A stretch of DNA of 64,000 nucleotides from Chlamydiia bacterium (GTDB taxonomy: Bacteria; Chlamydiota; Chlamydiia; Chlamydiales; Rhabdochlamydiaceae): positions 1 to 64,000 of the forward strand of contig JAJPIB010000075.1 of the NCBI GenBank assembly GCA_021324995.1. Direction: 5' to 3'. The translations under genes and the position numbers were made by a program. The notes beneath the pieces are model-generated. The model worked only from the letters and a program-made list of their open reading frames with translations. It ran no database searches and was not told where the DNA came from. Of the stretch, positions 18,216 to 27,022 are shown piece by piece (position 1 is the stretch's first letter; the number at the start of each line of letters is the position of its first letter).

Positions 18216-21200
18216 ATGACAAACCCTCTTTTTGAATCCCTATTAACTGCACAGCAGGCAGTAAACTCGATCTCTGAAAAACACGCGAATAGTCAGGAGG
18301 CTAAAGATGTAAAAAGAACTCGCGCGATAGAAGGATTAGCTGAAGCCGTCCTTCCTCTTTTCGAAAATGGGAACGTCGCACCGATTAAGGGGGATTATAA
18401 TTCTCTTCTTAATCGATACATCATACATCACCCCGTCTTAAAACCTTTTCTGCGGCTTCTCTTTCCGAAAGCCGACAATTTCTATTCGACTCGCCTTTAC
18501 GCAAAATGCAATACAGGTCTCGGCCACCATCTTTATATTCGTGGCAATGCGCCAGGGTTAAGCTGGGATAAAGGTGTGCAAATGGAGTGCATCAGCGGAG
18601 ATGTGTGGACCTGGGCAACGCGTGAAAAGAATTTCGAGTATAAGATTCTCTTCGATGACGATGCTGAAAAGGGCTGGGAAGATGGAGAATCCAATCGTTA
18701 CAAAAAAGGGAAAAAAAATGAGATCATCCTTCCAACTTTTTCTCATTTCAATAAAGGAAAAGACAATTTCTCAGAAGAAGTAGAGGCTCTCAATAAAATG
18801 TATGCTGCTCAAGCCGCTGCAGAAAAAGGGTGTGCACTGGGTCGCGATGCAAGTCAAGAAGACCTCATTAAAATGATTAAGAAGGTCATGTATGCCTTAG
18901 TTCCAGAAGGACTAGAACTTTTTGATGAAAACCAACCGGCTCAAAGCTATGCCTTACAATGCATTTTGAAGTATCCCTATAGTTCACCGTTTCTTTTTCA
19001 GATCTTCCCCTTACTGCCAATTGAATGCATTCCTGATCTTCATCCCGAAAACCCGATCGATCCCTGCAAACTGGGAGCATTTCTTGGAAAGTTATGGGAA
19101 TTAAAAAGAATACCGAGAAACTCCATCTCCCTGAAAGCTTGCTTCTCCAAAATGGATACTGTGTATGCTAAGGATCAAGAAAAAAGAAAACTCGCCTTCC
19201 AAACCCTGATCAAATCAATCATCGAATCCGATTGTATTTGGATATTAAAAAACTATCTTAAGTCTCCAAATGCCCCATCGAGAGATTTTATTTCCCTTGA
19301 ATTTGCAAAAATTCTGGCAGCGCGAAAGGTTACCCCTATTTTAAATATTAATGAATGTCGGAACCAGATTAAAAGTTACAGAGACCTGCTTGAAATTTTC
19401 CTGATCGCCCTCTCCCAGTCAGAATTTTCTGTGCCGGCCCTTAGAGATTACAGCTTACCTGGGGGGTCTTATCCTCAGTTAATAAAGGCCTGCAACCTTC
19501 TTTATGACAACGCTCCTATAGAGGAGATTTTTGAACAGCTCAAGAATCTCTGTGCTGAAAAAAAATGGAAAGATGTTGATTCCTTACTGAATGAAACCCT
19601 CGCTATAAAATGCTCCGCGGATCAAAGACGCGCTGTGATCTGCTTAATTCATTTCTTGGGACGCTGCGTCTTAGATAAAATCACCCCCAAACAATTTGCT
19701 CTCATTTTAAAACTCAAAGTCATTCAAAAACTGCGCTCTCTTCCTGCCAAAGCATGGCTCACTGCAGTGCAAGCGTTTTTTGCCTCTTTGAACACTTCAT
19801 TTTTAGATGCACCACCCAAATGCATCAGCAGTGCAATGATCCCGGCTTTGACAGCACGCTTAGTGGCTCATGGGCTTTCACCTCAAATCGCTTTAGAAAT
19901 CCAACAAGCCATGAGCTCTAAGCCTTCTGAGGCTAGCTTACAGCTTATCCACTTTCTTTCAGAATGGATCGATTGTCCACCTTTGAGAGATGAAAACGCA
20001 ATGAATGTCACAGGTAAACACCTTGTCGCTATACTTTCTAATTCAGAATCCCTTGGAACGACTTTAGAAATTCTAACAGACGCAATTGTGCTTTTTGAAA
20101 AGGAAGCATTTCTTGCATGCATTCAATCAGGGAAAGATCTACCAAGCATTTTTTTAAACCAGTTACAGTTCTTCTTGAAGTCTAAGGATGTCGAACATTT
20201 TAAAAGGATTTATGAAGATACTCTCAATCATACCGTGGAAAAAAAGAGATTGATTTCCCATTTAAAAAAACTAGTCCAGCTCCCTAAAAAAGAGAGAACA
20301 ACAGCAATTGAAAACTTAGGCATTCTTTTCACTGCCCACGCGGAAGATCTTTCCCATCGACCAAAACGCCCCCAAGATTTATTAGATCCACAGATAGTAC
20401 AAATAACATCTGAGATTTTCCATGCTCTTGGGTTTGCAAAAGAGGAAATGAGAGATCGCGATCATGAACACAGAGACAATGAAAGCGTTAGTGAAGTGCA
20501 AGGAACATCTACTTTTTGCAAAACGGTTGCCGAGCTCAGTAGCAAAAATCCCACTATCCTATCCTCTGAATACTTAAGAAACTACAACAGGCTCGATCCT
20601 ACTTGCCTTACCCTACGCCACAAGAGAATGGGCCATGTTTTTAGCCTCGAAGGAAAAATCCACTTGATCGACGGCACAACGCGATCTTTGGAAGGAAGCA
20701 ATGAGACCTTCTTTCTACCGATGCTAAAAACTCTATTTGAGGCATTCGCGTCAAAACACCCCGATCTCGTCTCGGATTCCTTGCGAGTCTCTATGAGCAA
20801 TGCTTTCTCCAAAGCGGTTTGGAATGACACCGTTTCTGATGAGAAGATCGCTGAAATCCATCAGCTGATCCATGATCCTAATCACACAGATTCTATCATC
20901 GTCGGCTCGGGTTGGGATTGGCATTCCACACAGCTGGTCTTTCGCAGGATAAAAGGAAAACTCTATCTTTGCTGTTGCAATAGAGGTTCAGACCACAAAA
21001 ACAAGCCTGGAATCTGTATTTTCTCTATCGACAAAGAAAAAGAGAAGTCCATTACTCCTGAGTTTTTAAAGCGCGTTGCTTCTAGGATGAACTTCACTGA
21101 GAAAAACTACACCTCTCGCGAAAAAATTCAGGAAGAATTAGAAGCGACTGAAGTTTGCTACCTGCCGATGAAAGCGCAAAAAGTGGGCAATTGCGTTTAT

Positions 21201-21587
21201 ACAAGCTTGAAAGCGGTCTTTCTTGCCATTTTGTTTTTGGAAGAAAGCCAAAAAGATTCAGACAGTCTATTTACCCCATCAGCTCAAGAGCGCGCAAAGA
21301 AAATTTATAAAGATCTCCTCCGCTTCGATGATCGAATGATCCTAGAGGATTTTCTGATCGAGATGGAGAAAATAACGCCTACGCAAATGCTCTCGGAAGA
21401 ATATCAACCTTATCTTAAAGGTCTTAAACAGTTAACGGATGGAGTTCAAAAATGGTTGATCTCAGAGATCAAAAGTTGTCAGACGGAAACTGAAAAAGAG
21501 CAACTGTACTATGCTGTAAGAGCTATCCATCGCTTTAAGCAGAGGCTAATGCAACAGGGCTTGATCTTACATCAATTTAAGCGCTAG
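18216..21587 (+). CDS. Large predicted effector with starch-binding-like and cysteine-peptidase-like regions
   Basis: 1123-residue protein, not recognised as a whole. Residues about 90-175 resemble a CBM20-type starch-binding domain: HHLYIRGNAPGLSWDKGVQM followed by FEYKILFDDD...GWEDGESNR, the classic layout of such modules. Residues 180-880 are alpha-helical without a named domain. Near the C-terminus His903 (GWDWHSTQLV), Asp926 (RGSDH) and Cys993 (QKVGNCVYTS, with Gln988) appear in the order seen in clan CE peptidases and acetyltransferases (YopJ/Ulp1). Catalysis is inference. AGGAG at 18203-18207 fixes the start; the leader at 18111-18200 is extremely AT-rich. The stop overlaps the convergent outer-membrane gene by 4 bases. 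A host-directed role (glycogen binding, ubiquitin-like processing) is plausible but unproven. Confidence 0.6.
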   Translation: MTNPLFESLLTAQQAVNSISEKHANSQEAKDVKRTRAIEGLAEAVLPLFENGNVAPIKGDYNSLLNRYIIHHPVLKPFLRLLFPKADNFYSTRLYAKCNTGLGHHLYIRGNAPGLSWDKGVQMECISGDVWTWATREKNFEYKILFDDDAEKGWEDGESNRYKKGKKNEIILPTFSHFNKGKDNFSEEVEALNKMYAAQAAAEKGCALGRDASQEDLIKMIKKVMYALVPEGLELFDENQPAQSYALQCILKYPYSSPFLFQIFPLLPIECIPDLHPENPIDPCKLGAFLGKLWELKRIPRNSISLKACFSKMDTVYAKDQEKRKLAFQTLIKSIIESDCIWILKNYLKSPNAPSRDFISLEFAKILAARKVTPILNINECRNQIKSYRDLLEIFLIALSQSEFSVPALRDYSLPGGSYPQLIKACNLLYDNAPIEEIFEQLKNLCAEKKWKDVDSLLNETLAIKCSADQRRAVICLIHFLGRCVLDKITPKQFALILKLKVIQKLRSLPAKAWLTAVQAFFASLNTSFLDAPPKCISSAMIPALTARLVAHGLSPQIALEIQQAMSSKPSEASLQLIHFLSEWIDCPPLRDENAMNVTGKHLVAILSNSESLGTTLEILTDAIVLFEKEAFLACIQSGKDLPSIFLNQLQFFLKSKDVEHFKRIYEDTLNHTVEKKRLISHLKKLVQLPKKERTTAIENLGILFTAHAEDLSHRPKRPQDLLDPQIVQITSEIFHALGFAKEEMRDRDHEHRDNESVSEVQGTSTFCKTVAELSSKNPTILSSEYLRNYNRLDPTCLTLRHKRMGHVFSLEGKIHLIDGTTRSLEGSNETFFLPMLKTLFEAFASKHPDLVSDSLRVSMSNAFSKAVWNDTVSDEKIAEIHQLIHDPNHTDSIIVGSGWDWHSTQLVFRRIKGKLYLCCCNRGSDHKNKPGICIFSIDKEKEKSITPEFLKRVASRMNFTEKNYTSREKIQEELEATEVCYLPMKAQKVGNCVYTSLKAVFLAILFLEESQKDSDSLFTPSAQERAKKIYKDLLRFDDRMILEDFLIEMEKITPTQMLSEEYQPYLKGLKQLTDGVQKWLISEIKSCQTETEKEQLYYAVRAIHRFKQRLMQQGLILHQFKR

Positions 21588-23131
21588 AAATCGATTCTCG
21601 CTTTAAGCGTTAATCCGTAAAAAGCGAGATCCCCTCTTTGGCGGAAGTATGTGGGGCGGACATCGTCTGTAAATTGCTCTGTCTGGTTTTGGTTCCACCA
21701 TTGCTGCGCCTCAAAGCCAAGGCTTAAGCCGAAATGGCATTTATCCCGATGAAAGTTATAGTCCCAAGCAAGTCCAGCCGCTAGCTGCAGGAAAGGGCTG
21801 ACTAAGTGGAAATCGTCCGAAAGATAGACCACTTCCGTACCCCCTAACTGATACTGTTTTTGGGTATTGAGAAATTGGCCGATAACAAGCGATGTTGCCG
21901 CGTCACCGAAGAAACTAAAGCCCGCACCAAGCTGCCAATTGATTTCAGTTCCAATGAGTGGTCCCGCCCCTTTGAAATCATTTTTAAAACGCGTGCGGAA
22001 TGTCTCTCCTAGTGGAATATAACCGCCGTGATAGGAGAAATGGGCGTGTTGGTCGATCCACGCGCCCTTCATTCCAAAGAACGGAGAAAAAACAAGCGTT
22101 TTGGTGAGGTAATAGGCCTTTCCAAATTGCAGATCAACGTTTTGAAATTCGATCTTCCAGTAACCTGAAGCATGGTCAGTAGCGTTTCCACTTACTCCGG
22201 ACCCTTGAAAAAGGAACAGAGGATAGGCGTTGTGTGCTTTATGCGACCCATGCGGATTAAATCGCGTGTAGTTTGCATAAATCGTCCAGCCGTCAAAAGA
22301 AGGAAGATGCGCTCCTACACCCGCTCTAAATCCGGATTGAAAATCGAATTTGACCTGCTTTGAAGTCGCAAACTCCATTCCTTCTTGGCGCGTTCTCCAA
22401 TACAGCCATTCCCCAGTAAAGTAAATATGGCCAAAGGGAGCTAAAAATCCTGTTCTTGGATATTCGAGACCCTCGGATTTTTCATGACGATTTTCCGGAT
22501 TTGACATTGAAATTTGATCCCTATTGCAAGCAAGAAGTTGCGGCGAAGACATGTTGGATGTCTTTACAAAGTAAGGACGGTCGTCAGGCAGTTCAACTCG
22601 CTCTTCGGAAGGCGCAGGCGTTTTCTTTTCGTTTTTAGGCTGCGTCTTGCTAGAAAACCATTCATTTTTGATCTTGCGCGATTTTTTTTGTGGCGTCGCT
22701 GGCTTAGATTCCGTTTCAGGCGTGCGTCTCACTCCAGCAAAATGAGGTTTTGCGCGCTTAGGCAGTACAGTTTTTTCCGCCTCTACTTTGGCGATTTCTC
22801 CTTTCTTAGGCGGAAATGCGACACGCCTGCTTTTTTTTGCAGGCTCAATTGGCGTAGCTTGTTCGCTTGTTTCTGCTATTTCCCGGGGCTGAGATTCTTC
22901 TTCGGCAAAGGCTACTGCACTTAAAAGAAGAGAAAATGCGGTGAGAGAAATAATATACCCAACGTGACTGAAAATTCGGTTTAGGACCGAAGCGAAAGCT
23001 CCCGCGATTGGCGCGATCGAATCGTCGCCACTATTAGAAATAGGGGCTAGATTCGATCGTCCAATCCCGGGACTTTGGCTCGGTCTTAAATCCAAATTTT
23101 CAATCACGTTGGGAATAAATCGCGATGCCAT
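21584..23131 (-). CDS. Lpg1974-type outer-membrane beta-barrel protein
   Basis: 515-residue predicted pore-forming outer-membrane protein. The C-terminal 300 residues form the barrel (GHIYFTGEWLYWRTRQEGME, FRAGVGAHLPSFDGWTIYANY and so on) and end in ARIDF with the terminal Phe typical of BAM substrates. Residues 78-200 are a basic, Lys/Pro-rich linker. The signal core is at residues 60-76 (IISLTAFSLLLSAVAFA), but residues 6-59 before it are encoded by palindromic element A1, an unusually long n-region. GAGGGGG precedes the start at 23131. HtrA has the same architecture: M(A)SRF, element, signal core. Such proteins form large families replacing MOMP in environmental chlamydiae. Confidence 0.82.
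   Translation of the reverse strand: MASRFIPNVIENLDLRPSQSPGIGRSNLAPISNSGDDSIAPIAGAFASVLNRIFSHVGYIISLTAFSLLLSAVAFAEEESQPREIAETSEQATPIEPAKKSRRVAFPPKKGEIAKVEAEKTVLPKRAKPHFAGVRRTPETESKPATPQKKSRKIKNEWFSSKTQPKNEKKTPAPSEERVELPDDRPYFVKTSNMSSPQLLACNRDQISMSNPENRHEKSEGLEYPRTGFLAPFGHIYFTGEWLYWRTRQEGMEFATSKQVKFDFQSGFRAGVGAHLPSFDGWTIYANYTRFNPHGSHKAHNAYPLFLFQGSGVSGNATDHASGYWKIEFQNVDLQFGKAYYLTKTLVFSPFFGMKGAWIDQHAHFSYHGGYIPLGETFRTRFKNDFKGAGPLIGTEINWQLGAGFSFFGDAATSLVIGQFLNTQKQYQLGGTEVVYLSDDFHLVSPFLQLAAGLAWDYNFHRDKCHFGLSLGFEAQQWWNQNQTEQFTDDVRPTYFRQRGDLAFYGLTLKARIDF
22955..23116 (-). repeat. Palindromic element A1 inside the outer-membrane protein gene
   Basis: 162 bp (54 codons), on the minus strand in the same orientation as the gene. 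Encodes residues 6-59, starting IPNVIENLDLRPSQSPG and ending NRIFSHVGY. Arms are AACGTGA(C/T)TGAAAATT-type inverted repeats; the centre is CCCCTATTTCTAATAG. No stop codon in the coding frame. Confidence 0.93.
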
Positions 23132-23201
23132 AAAACCCCCTCTAGTGGCGCAAATAAAAAGAGAGTTATAGCTTGAAAACTCTTAAAAGAAAAGCCCAGA
23201 A

Positions 23202-23265
23202 TTAATCCAAGCAAGGCACAAGACATTATAAGATTTTATAATGTCCTGTGCCCTGTTAATCCAAG
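23202..23265. repeat. Small hairpin flanked by 10-bp direct repeats
   Basis: A 17-bp stem with one mismatch (23215-23231 pairs with 23236-23252, loop GATT) reads GGCACAAGACATTATAA on the left. It is bracketed by identical TTAATCCAAG at 23202-23211 and 23256-23265, as if a small element had been inserted with target duplication. No T-run follows on either strand, so it is not a standard terminator. Confidence 0.7.
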
Positions 23266-23268
23266 GAT

Positions 23269-23430
23269 ATGCCCAACGTGATTGAAAATTTGGATTTAAG
23301 ACCGAGCCAAAGTCCCGGGATTGGACGATCGAATCTAGCCCCTATTTCTAATAGTGGCGACGATTCGATCGCACCAATCGCGGGAGCTTTCGCTCCGGTC
23401 CTAAACCAAATTTTCAGTCACGTTGGGTAT
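23269..23430 (+). repeat. Palindromic element A2 (intergenic, full length)
   Basis: 162 bp, nearly identical to A1 and A3. Left end ATGCCCAACGTGATTGAAAA, right end CAGTCACGTTGGGTAT. The element frame IPNVIENLDL... is still free of stop codons even though the copy is not inside a gene. It lies 16 bases from the M50 protease stop. Confidence 0.93.
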
Positions 23431-23445
23431 AAGAGGCTGTTTTTG

Positions 23446-24594
23446 TTACTCATGGACAGTTTTCGTAAGCTCTTGGAAAGAGCTGTCACTGCGGATTGGG
23501 TCAAAGAGATGATCAGAAAGCACTTCGGGGATATTGACAAGGCCTTCGCTGATGGCTGTCTGCAGCCAGCCCACCGTAGGAACAGCCTGTTTTAACTGCG
23601 CATGCGCGTATGCGTTGCGAAGCGCCGTTTCCATGCTTGGCCACGATTGAAAACAAGGGCCAGCAAGTTCAACAACAAGAGGAAAATCTTTCTGCTCAAA
23701 AGCGGCTTTGTGCAAAAGGCACAAAGCGTCGCTGCCTAACTCTTCGCGAATCGAGCAAAGAAGTTCATAAGCATCTTTAATCTCGCCTTTCTCGTACTTT
23801 AAGAAAGCGATGTATTGTGTAGAAAGCTCGAAAATCATTCCTTTCTTTGCTTTTGTTCGGATTTGCTGACAAAGCTGATAGGCCTCTTCCCGATTTCCTT
23901 TTTGCATCATCTCTTCTACTTTTTCGAGCTGCTCACGCAGAGCATCGTCGCGGTCTACCTCGGAGAGATGGCGCGTTCTGCGGAACGTTTCAAAGCTCTG
24001 ATAAGCGAGAAGAAAGAAAAGTGCGCCAATGAGAAACGCCTGCGTGATAAAGAAAAAGATGCTGATGCCCATCGCAATGACCATGCTCGTCACAATCGCA
24101 TATCTCACTCCTTTCAATCCAAAGATCCTCTCGAGAACAATGCGCAGCAATTGTCCTCCATCGAGCGGCATGACGGGAAGCAGGTTAACTACAGTCCAAA
24201 ACAAATTGACGACGCGCGTTAGCTGAAGGATCGATCCTGTCATGCCTTGCGCCAGCGCAGGGACTTGCAAAAGAAACGTCGCTAAGACAACGAGAAGAAA
24301 GCCAAAAAGCGGACCATCCAGAACGATAAAGAACTGTCTCCAAAAAGAAAGCTTTTGGCCATCGTGATAAGTCAGCCCTCCCAAAGCAACGAGTTCAATG
24401 CGAGGGTTTTGGCCAAATAATAAAGCGGTTAATGCATGGCCGCATTCGTGAAAGAGAACCGATACAAAAATAATCCCTATCCAGATCAAAGTACCGATAA
24501 GGCTTTGACTATTCAGAAAGCCGATCAGTGCTGCAAACAACCAAAAAGTAGGGTGGATCGTCACAGGGATACGACCGCTAAAATGCATTCTCAT
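23446..24594 (-). CDS. Site-2-protease (M50) family membrane metalloprotease
   Basis: 382-residue integral membrane protease. The zinc site HExxH is HECGH in [16 protein letters not shown] and the third-ligand motif is [16 protein letters not shown]. Four or more membrane helices occupy residues 10-215; the cytoplasmic remainder (about 220-382) is helical and TPR-like. Resembles the SpoIVFB/rhomboid-independent group of S2P enzymes without PDZ domain. Start at 24594 overlaps the sucD stop (ATGA), so it is translated with sucCD, an unexpected partner for TCA enzymes. The substrate is unknown. Confidence 0.88.
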   Translation of the reverse strand: MRMHFSGRIPVTIHPTFWLFAALIGFLNSQSLIGTLIWIGIIFVSVLFHECGHALTALLFGQNPRIELVALGGLTYHDGQKLSFWRQFFIVLDGPLFGFLLVVLATFLLQVPALAQGMTGSILQLTRVVNLFWTVVNLLPVMPLDGGQLLRIVLERIFGLKGVRYAIVTSMVIAMGISIFFFITQAFLIGALFFLLAYQSFETFRRTRHLSEVDRDDALREQLEKVEEMMQKGNREEAYQLCQQIRTKAKKGMIFELSTQYIAFLKYEKGEIKDAYELLCSIREELGSDALCLLHKAAFEQKDFPLVVELAGPCFQSWPSMETALRNAYAHAQLKQAVPTVGWLQTAISEGLVNIPEVLSDHLFDPIRSDSSFQELTKTVHE

Positions 24595-25475
24595 TTCTTA
24601 TTCCTTTGCATAGCCTCAAGCATCACCTCTCCCATCTGCGCTGGAGATTTTGCGACAGAAACGCCAGCCATGCGCAAGGCGTCGATTTTACTCTGTGCAT
24701 CCCCTTTTCCGCCAGAAATGATCGCTCCTGCATGGCCCATCCGACGTCCTGGCGGTGCAGTCAAACCCGCGATATAACCCGCTACTGGCTTGCTGCAGTG
24801 TTTTTTGATCCAATGCGCAGCTTGCTCTTCTGCATCGCCACCAATCTCGCCAATCATCAGAATCCCTTCCGTTTCAGGATCTTCTTCAAAGAGCTTAAGA
24901 ATATCGATAAAATTTGTGCCATTCAAAGGATCTCCACCGATACCTACACAAGTGGTTTGGCCAAGGCCTAAAATCGTCGTCTGCCACACCGCTTCATAGG
25001 TCAAAGTTCCCGACCTAGAAACAATTCCAATTTTACCTCGTTTATGAATATAGCCCGGCATGATGCCGATTTTACACTCACCTGCGGTGATCACTCCAGG
25101 ACAGTTCGGACCAATCAACCGAGAATGTTTGCTGGCTCGCATGATGCGAGAAACTTCGAGCATATCGCGAATAGGAATTCCTTCAGTGATACACACAATG
25201 AGAGGAATTTTTGCATCTTCAGCTTCCAGAATCGCATCAGCTGCATAAGGAGGCGGCACAAAAATCACGGTCGCATCGCAATGCGTTTGTTTTTTCGCTT
25301 CCAGCACTGTGTCAAAAACAGGCAACCCCAACACTTTTTGTCCGCCTTTTCCTGGAGTTACCCCTCCTACAAAATGCGTGCCATAAAGCAGACCTTGCTC
25401 CGTATGAAACATTCCGGCTTGGCCTGTAATTCCTTGTGTGATCACCTTAGTCTTTTTATGAATTAAAATCGCCAT
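24591..25475 (-). CDS. sucD: Succinyl-CoA synthetase alpha subunit
   Basis: 294-residue subunit of succinate--CoA ligase, which makes ATP or GTP while converting succinyl-CoA to succinate. The N-terminal CoA-binding Rossmann domain ([20 protein letters not shown]) and [10 protein letters not shown] are typical, and the phosphohistidine is in [13 protein letters not shown]. Second gene of sucC-sucD-M50, 4 bases after sucC. Same gene order as Chlamydia CT821-CT822 (from memory). Confidence 0.96.
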   Translation of the reverse strand: MAILIHKKTKVITQGITGQAGMFHTEQGLLYGTHFVGGVTPGKGGQKVLGLPVFDTVLEAKKQTHCDATVIFVPPPYAADAILEAEDAKIPLIVCITEGIPIRDMLEVSRIMRASKHSRLIGPNCPGVITAGECKIGIMPGYIHKRGKIGIVSRSGTLTYEAVWQTTILGLGQTTCVGIGGDPLNGTNFIDILKLFEEDPETEGILMIGEIGGDAEEQAAHWIKKHCSKPVAGYIAGLTAPPGRRMGHAGAIISGGKGDAQSKIDALRMAGVSVAKSPAQMGEVMLEAMQRNKK

Positions 25476-25479
25476 TGCC

Positions 25480-26646
25480 TCATCCCTTTTTCAGCACTGC
25501 ACAAACTTTTTCAGCCGCTTCAGCCATTCCATCTGCTGCAATGATCGGCAGCTTAGATTTTTCGAGAAGTTTTTTCCCCTCTTCGACATTAGTCCCTTCC
25601 ATGCGTACAACTAAAGGAACTTTGATCCCCAGCTCCTTCATCGCATCGATGATCCCTTCAGCGAGCGTAGCGCAATTCATAATTCCCCCAAAAATATTCA
25701 CCAGAATCGCTTGTACTTTTGGGTCATTTAGAATGATCTTAAATCCTGCGGAAACCTTTTCTTTAGAAGCCCCCCCACCCACATCGAGAAAGTTGGCTGG
25801 CTTCCCTCCATTGTATTTGATGATATCCATGGTGGACATCGCAAGCCCCGCCCCATTAACCATGCACCCAATGTTGCCATCCAAAGCGATATAAGCGAGG
25901 TCGAATTCCTTAGCGAGCACCTCATTTTCCGATTGCTGCGTCTGATCGTAAAAACTTGCGATTTCTTTTTGGCGGAACAACGCATTATCATCTACAGAGA
26001 GCTTGGCATCGAGCGCCCAAAGCTTTCCATCTGTCGCTTCGACGAGAGGATTGATTTCGAGCAAAGAAGCGTCCGTATCGATGAAAGCTTTTGCGACTCC
26101 TTTTGCAATCTGAGTTCCTATCTTTGCCGCTTCCCCTTTCCACCCCATGAAGTTGCATAGACGCACTAAATGAAATCCTCTCACCGTCCCATTCAATTCA
26201 ATGGGTAGCTTCAAAATTTTTTCGGGGTGTTTTTCAGCAACTTCTTCAATATCCATCCCCCCTTCAGGAGAGGCAATCAAAATAGGCTCTGCTTTTTCCC
26301 TATCGATCACAGCGCCGAGATAGTATTCCTTCTTGATATCCACAGGTTTAGAAATAATGACCTTATGCGCGATGACCCCTTGTGGCCCTGTCTGATTGTT
26401 GATCATTTTCATCCCCAGCAAGTGCTCCGCGACGAGAAAAATATCCTCAGGCGTCTTTGCAAACTTGACTCCGCCCGCTTTTCCCCTGCCGCCTGCATGA
26501 ACTTGGATCTTGACGACCGCCTCTTTGAGTTTTAAATTCTTGATGATGACATCAACGTCATGGTTCTTGCTCGCGACACCAAACTCGGGGATGGGAATGT
26601 GGTAACGCTTTAAAATCTCTTTCGCCTGATATTCGTGGGTATCCAT
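25480..26646 (-). CDS. sucC: Succinyl-CoA synthetase beta subunit
   Basis: 388-residue nucleotide-binding subunit. ATP-grasp features are at the N-terminus ([31 protein letters not shown]) and in [12 protein letters not shown]; the C-terminal flavodoxin-like half has [13 protein letters not shown] and [12 protein letters not shown]. Length is standard for the family. GGAG precedes the ATG at 26646. First gene of the minus-strand operon; the 5' region contains the 23-bp inverted repeat at 26796-26863. Confidence 0.97.
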   Translation of the reverse strand: MDTHEYQAKEILKRYHIPIPEFGVASKNHDVDVIIKNLKLKEAVVKIQVHAGGRGKAGGVKFAKTPEDIFLVAEHLLGMKMINNQTGPQGVIAHKVIISKPVDIKKEYYLGAVIDREKAEPILIASPEGGMDIEEVAEKHPEKILKLPIELNGTVRGFHLVRLCNFMGWKGEAAKIGTQIAKGVAKAFIDTDASLLEINPLVEATDGKLWALDAKLSVDDNALFRQKEIASFYDQTQQSENEVLAKEFDLAYIALDGNIGCMVNGAGLAMSTMDIIKYNGGKPANFLDVGGGASKEKVSAGFKIILNDPKVQAILVNIFGGIMNCATLAEGIIDAMKELGIKVPLVVRMEGTNVEEGKKLLEKSKLPIIAADGMAEAAEKVCAVLKKG

Positions 26647-27022
26647 TTAAGGCTCCATATCTGAGAGAATTGGAAAACTCGAAAGGACGAAAAAATCGCC
26701 CTTTGATGTCCCTCGCCGCTTTCGTTGAGATTGGCAAGAAGCTTCTAACCTGGATTTTGGGTTCCTTTCATAGAGACTTACTGCATCTTTCGGCCAAATC
26801 TTGTATATTTTGGCACGTCCATAGTGCTTTCAGCTATTGAACGTGCCAAAATATACAAGATTTGTCTCGAAATCTACAGCAATTCTCCATAAAACAAACC
26901 AAAAACTCAGGTTACTAAAACCATCGATTTTTCCCATCGCTGGAGTTTTATAATTCCCTCTACTTCAATTCCCTTATGTGATAGACTGGGATTTCCATCA
27001 ATTAATATTTTAACACCCTCTC
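26647..27022. other. Divergent intergenic region between sucC and ftsY
   Basis: 376 bases without a gene. The notable content is the perfect 23-bp inverted repeat at 26796-26863. The ftsY side (26930-27022) is moderately AT-rich; no strong promoter was assigned on either strand. Confidence 0.5.
26796..26863. repeat. Perfect 23-bp inverted repeat
   Basis: Left arm 26796-26818 begins AAATCTTGTATATTTTGG and right arm 26841-26863 is its exact complement; the spacer is 22 bases. It sits between two divergent genes, so it is not a terminator for either. It could be an operator, a small mobile hairpin or a remnant of a palindromic element. No similar copy was recognised elsewhere in the window. Confidence 0.9.

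Larger units (their letters stand above)
23132..23445. other. Intergenic region with hairpin and element A2
   Basis: Gap between the end of the M50 protease gene and the start of the outer-membrane protein gene (both minus). It contains the hairpin at 23215-23252 and the complete element A2 at 23269-23430. The outer-membrane gene promoter must lie in 23132-23215 or within these elements; I could not identify it with confidence. Confidence 0.6.

Noticed and set aside
23269-23595. Plus-strand frame of 108 codons covering element A2 and the end of the M50 gene
   Set aside because: The first half is the stop-free frame of the repeat and the second half is antisense to the M50 protease gene. No ribosome binding site or separate domain supports a gene.
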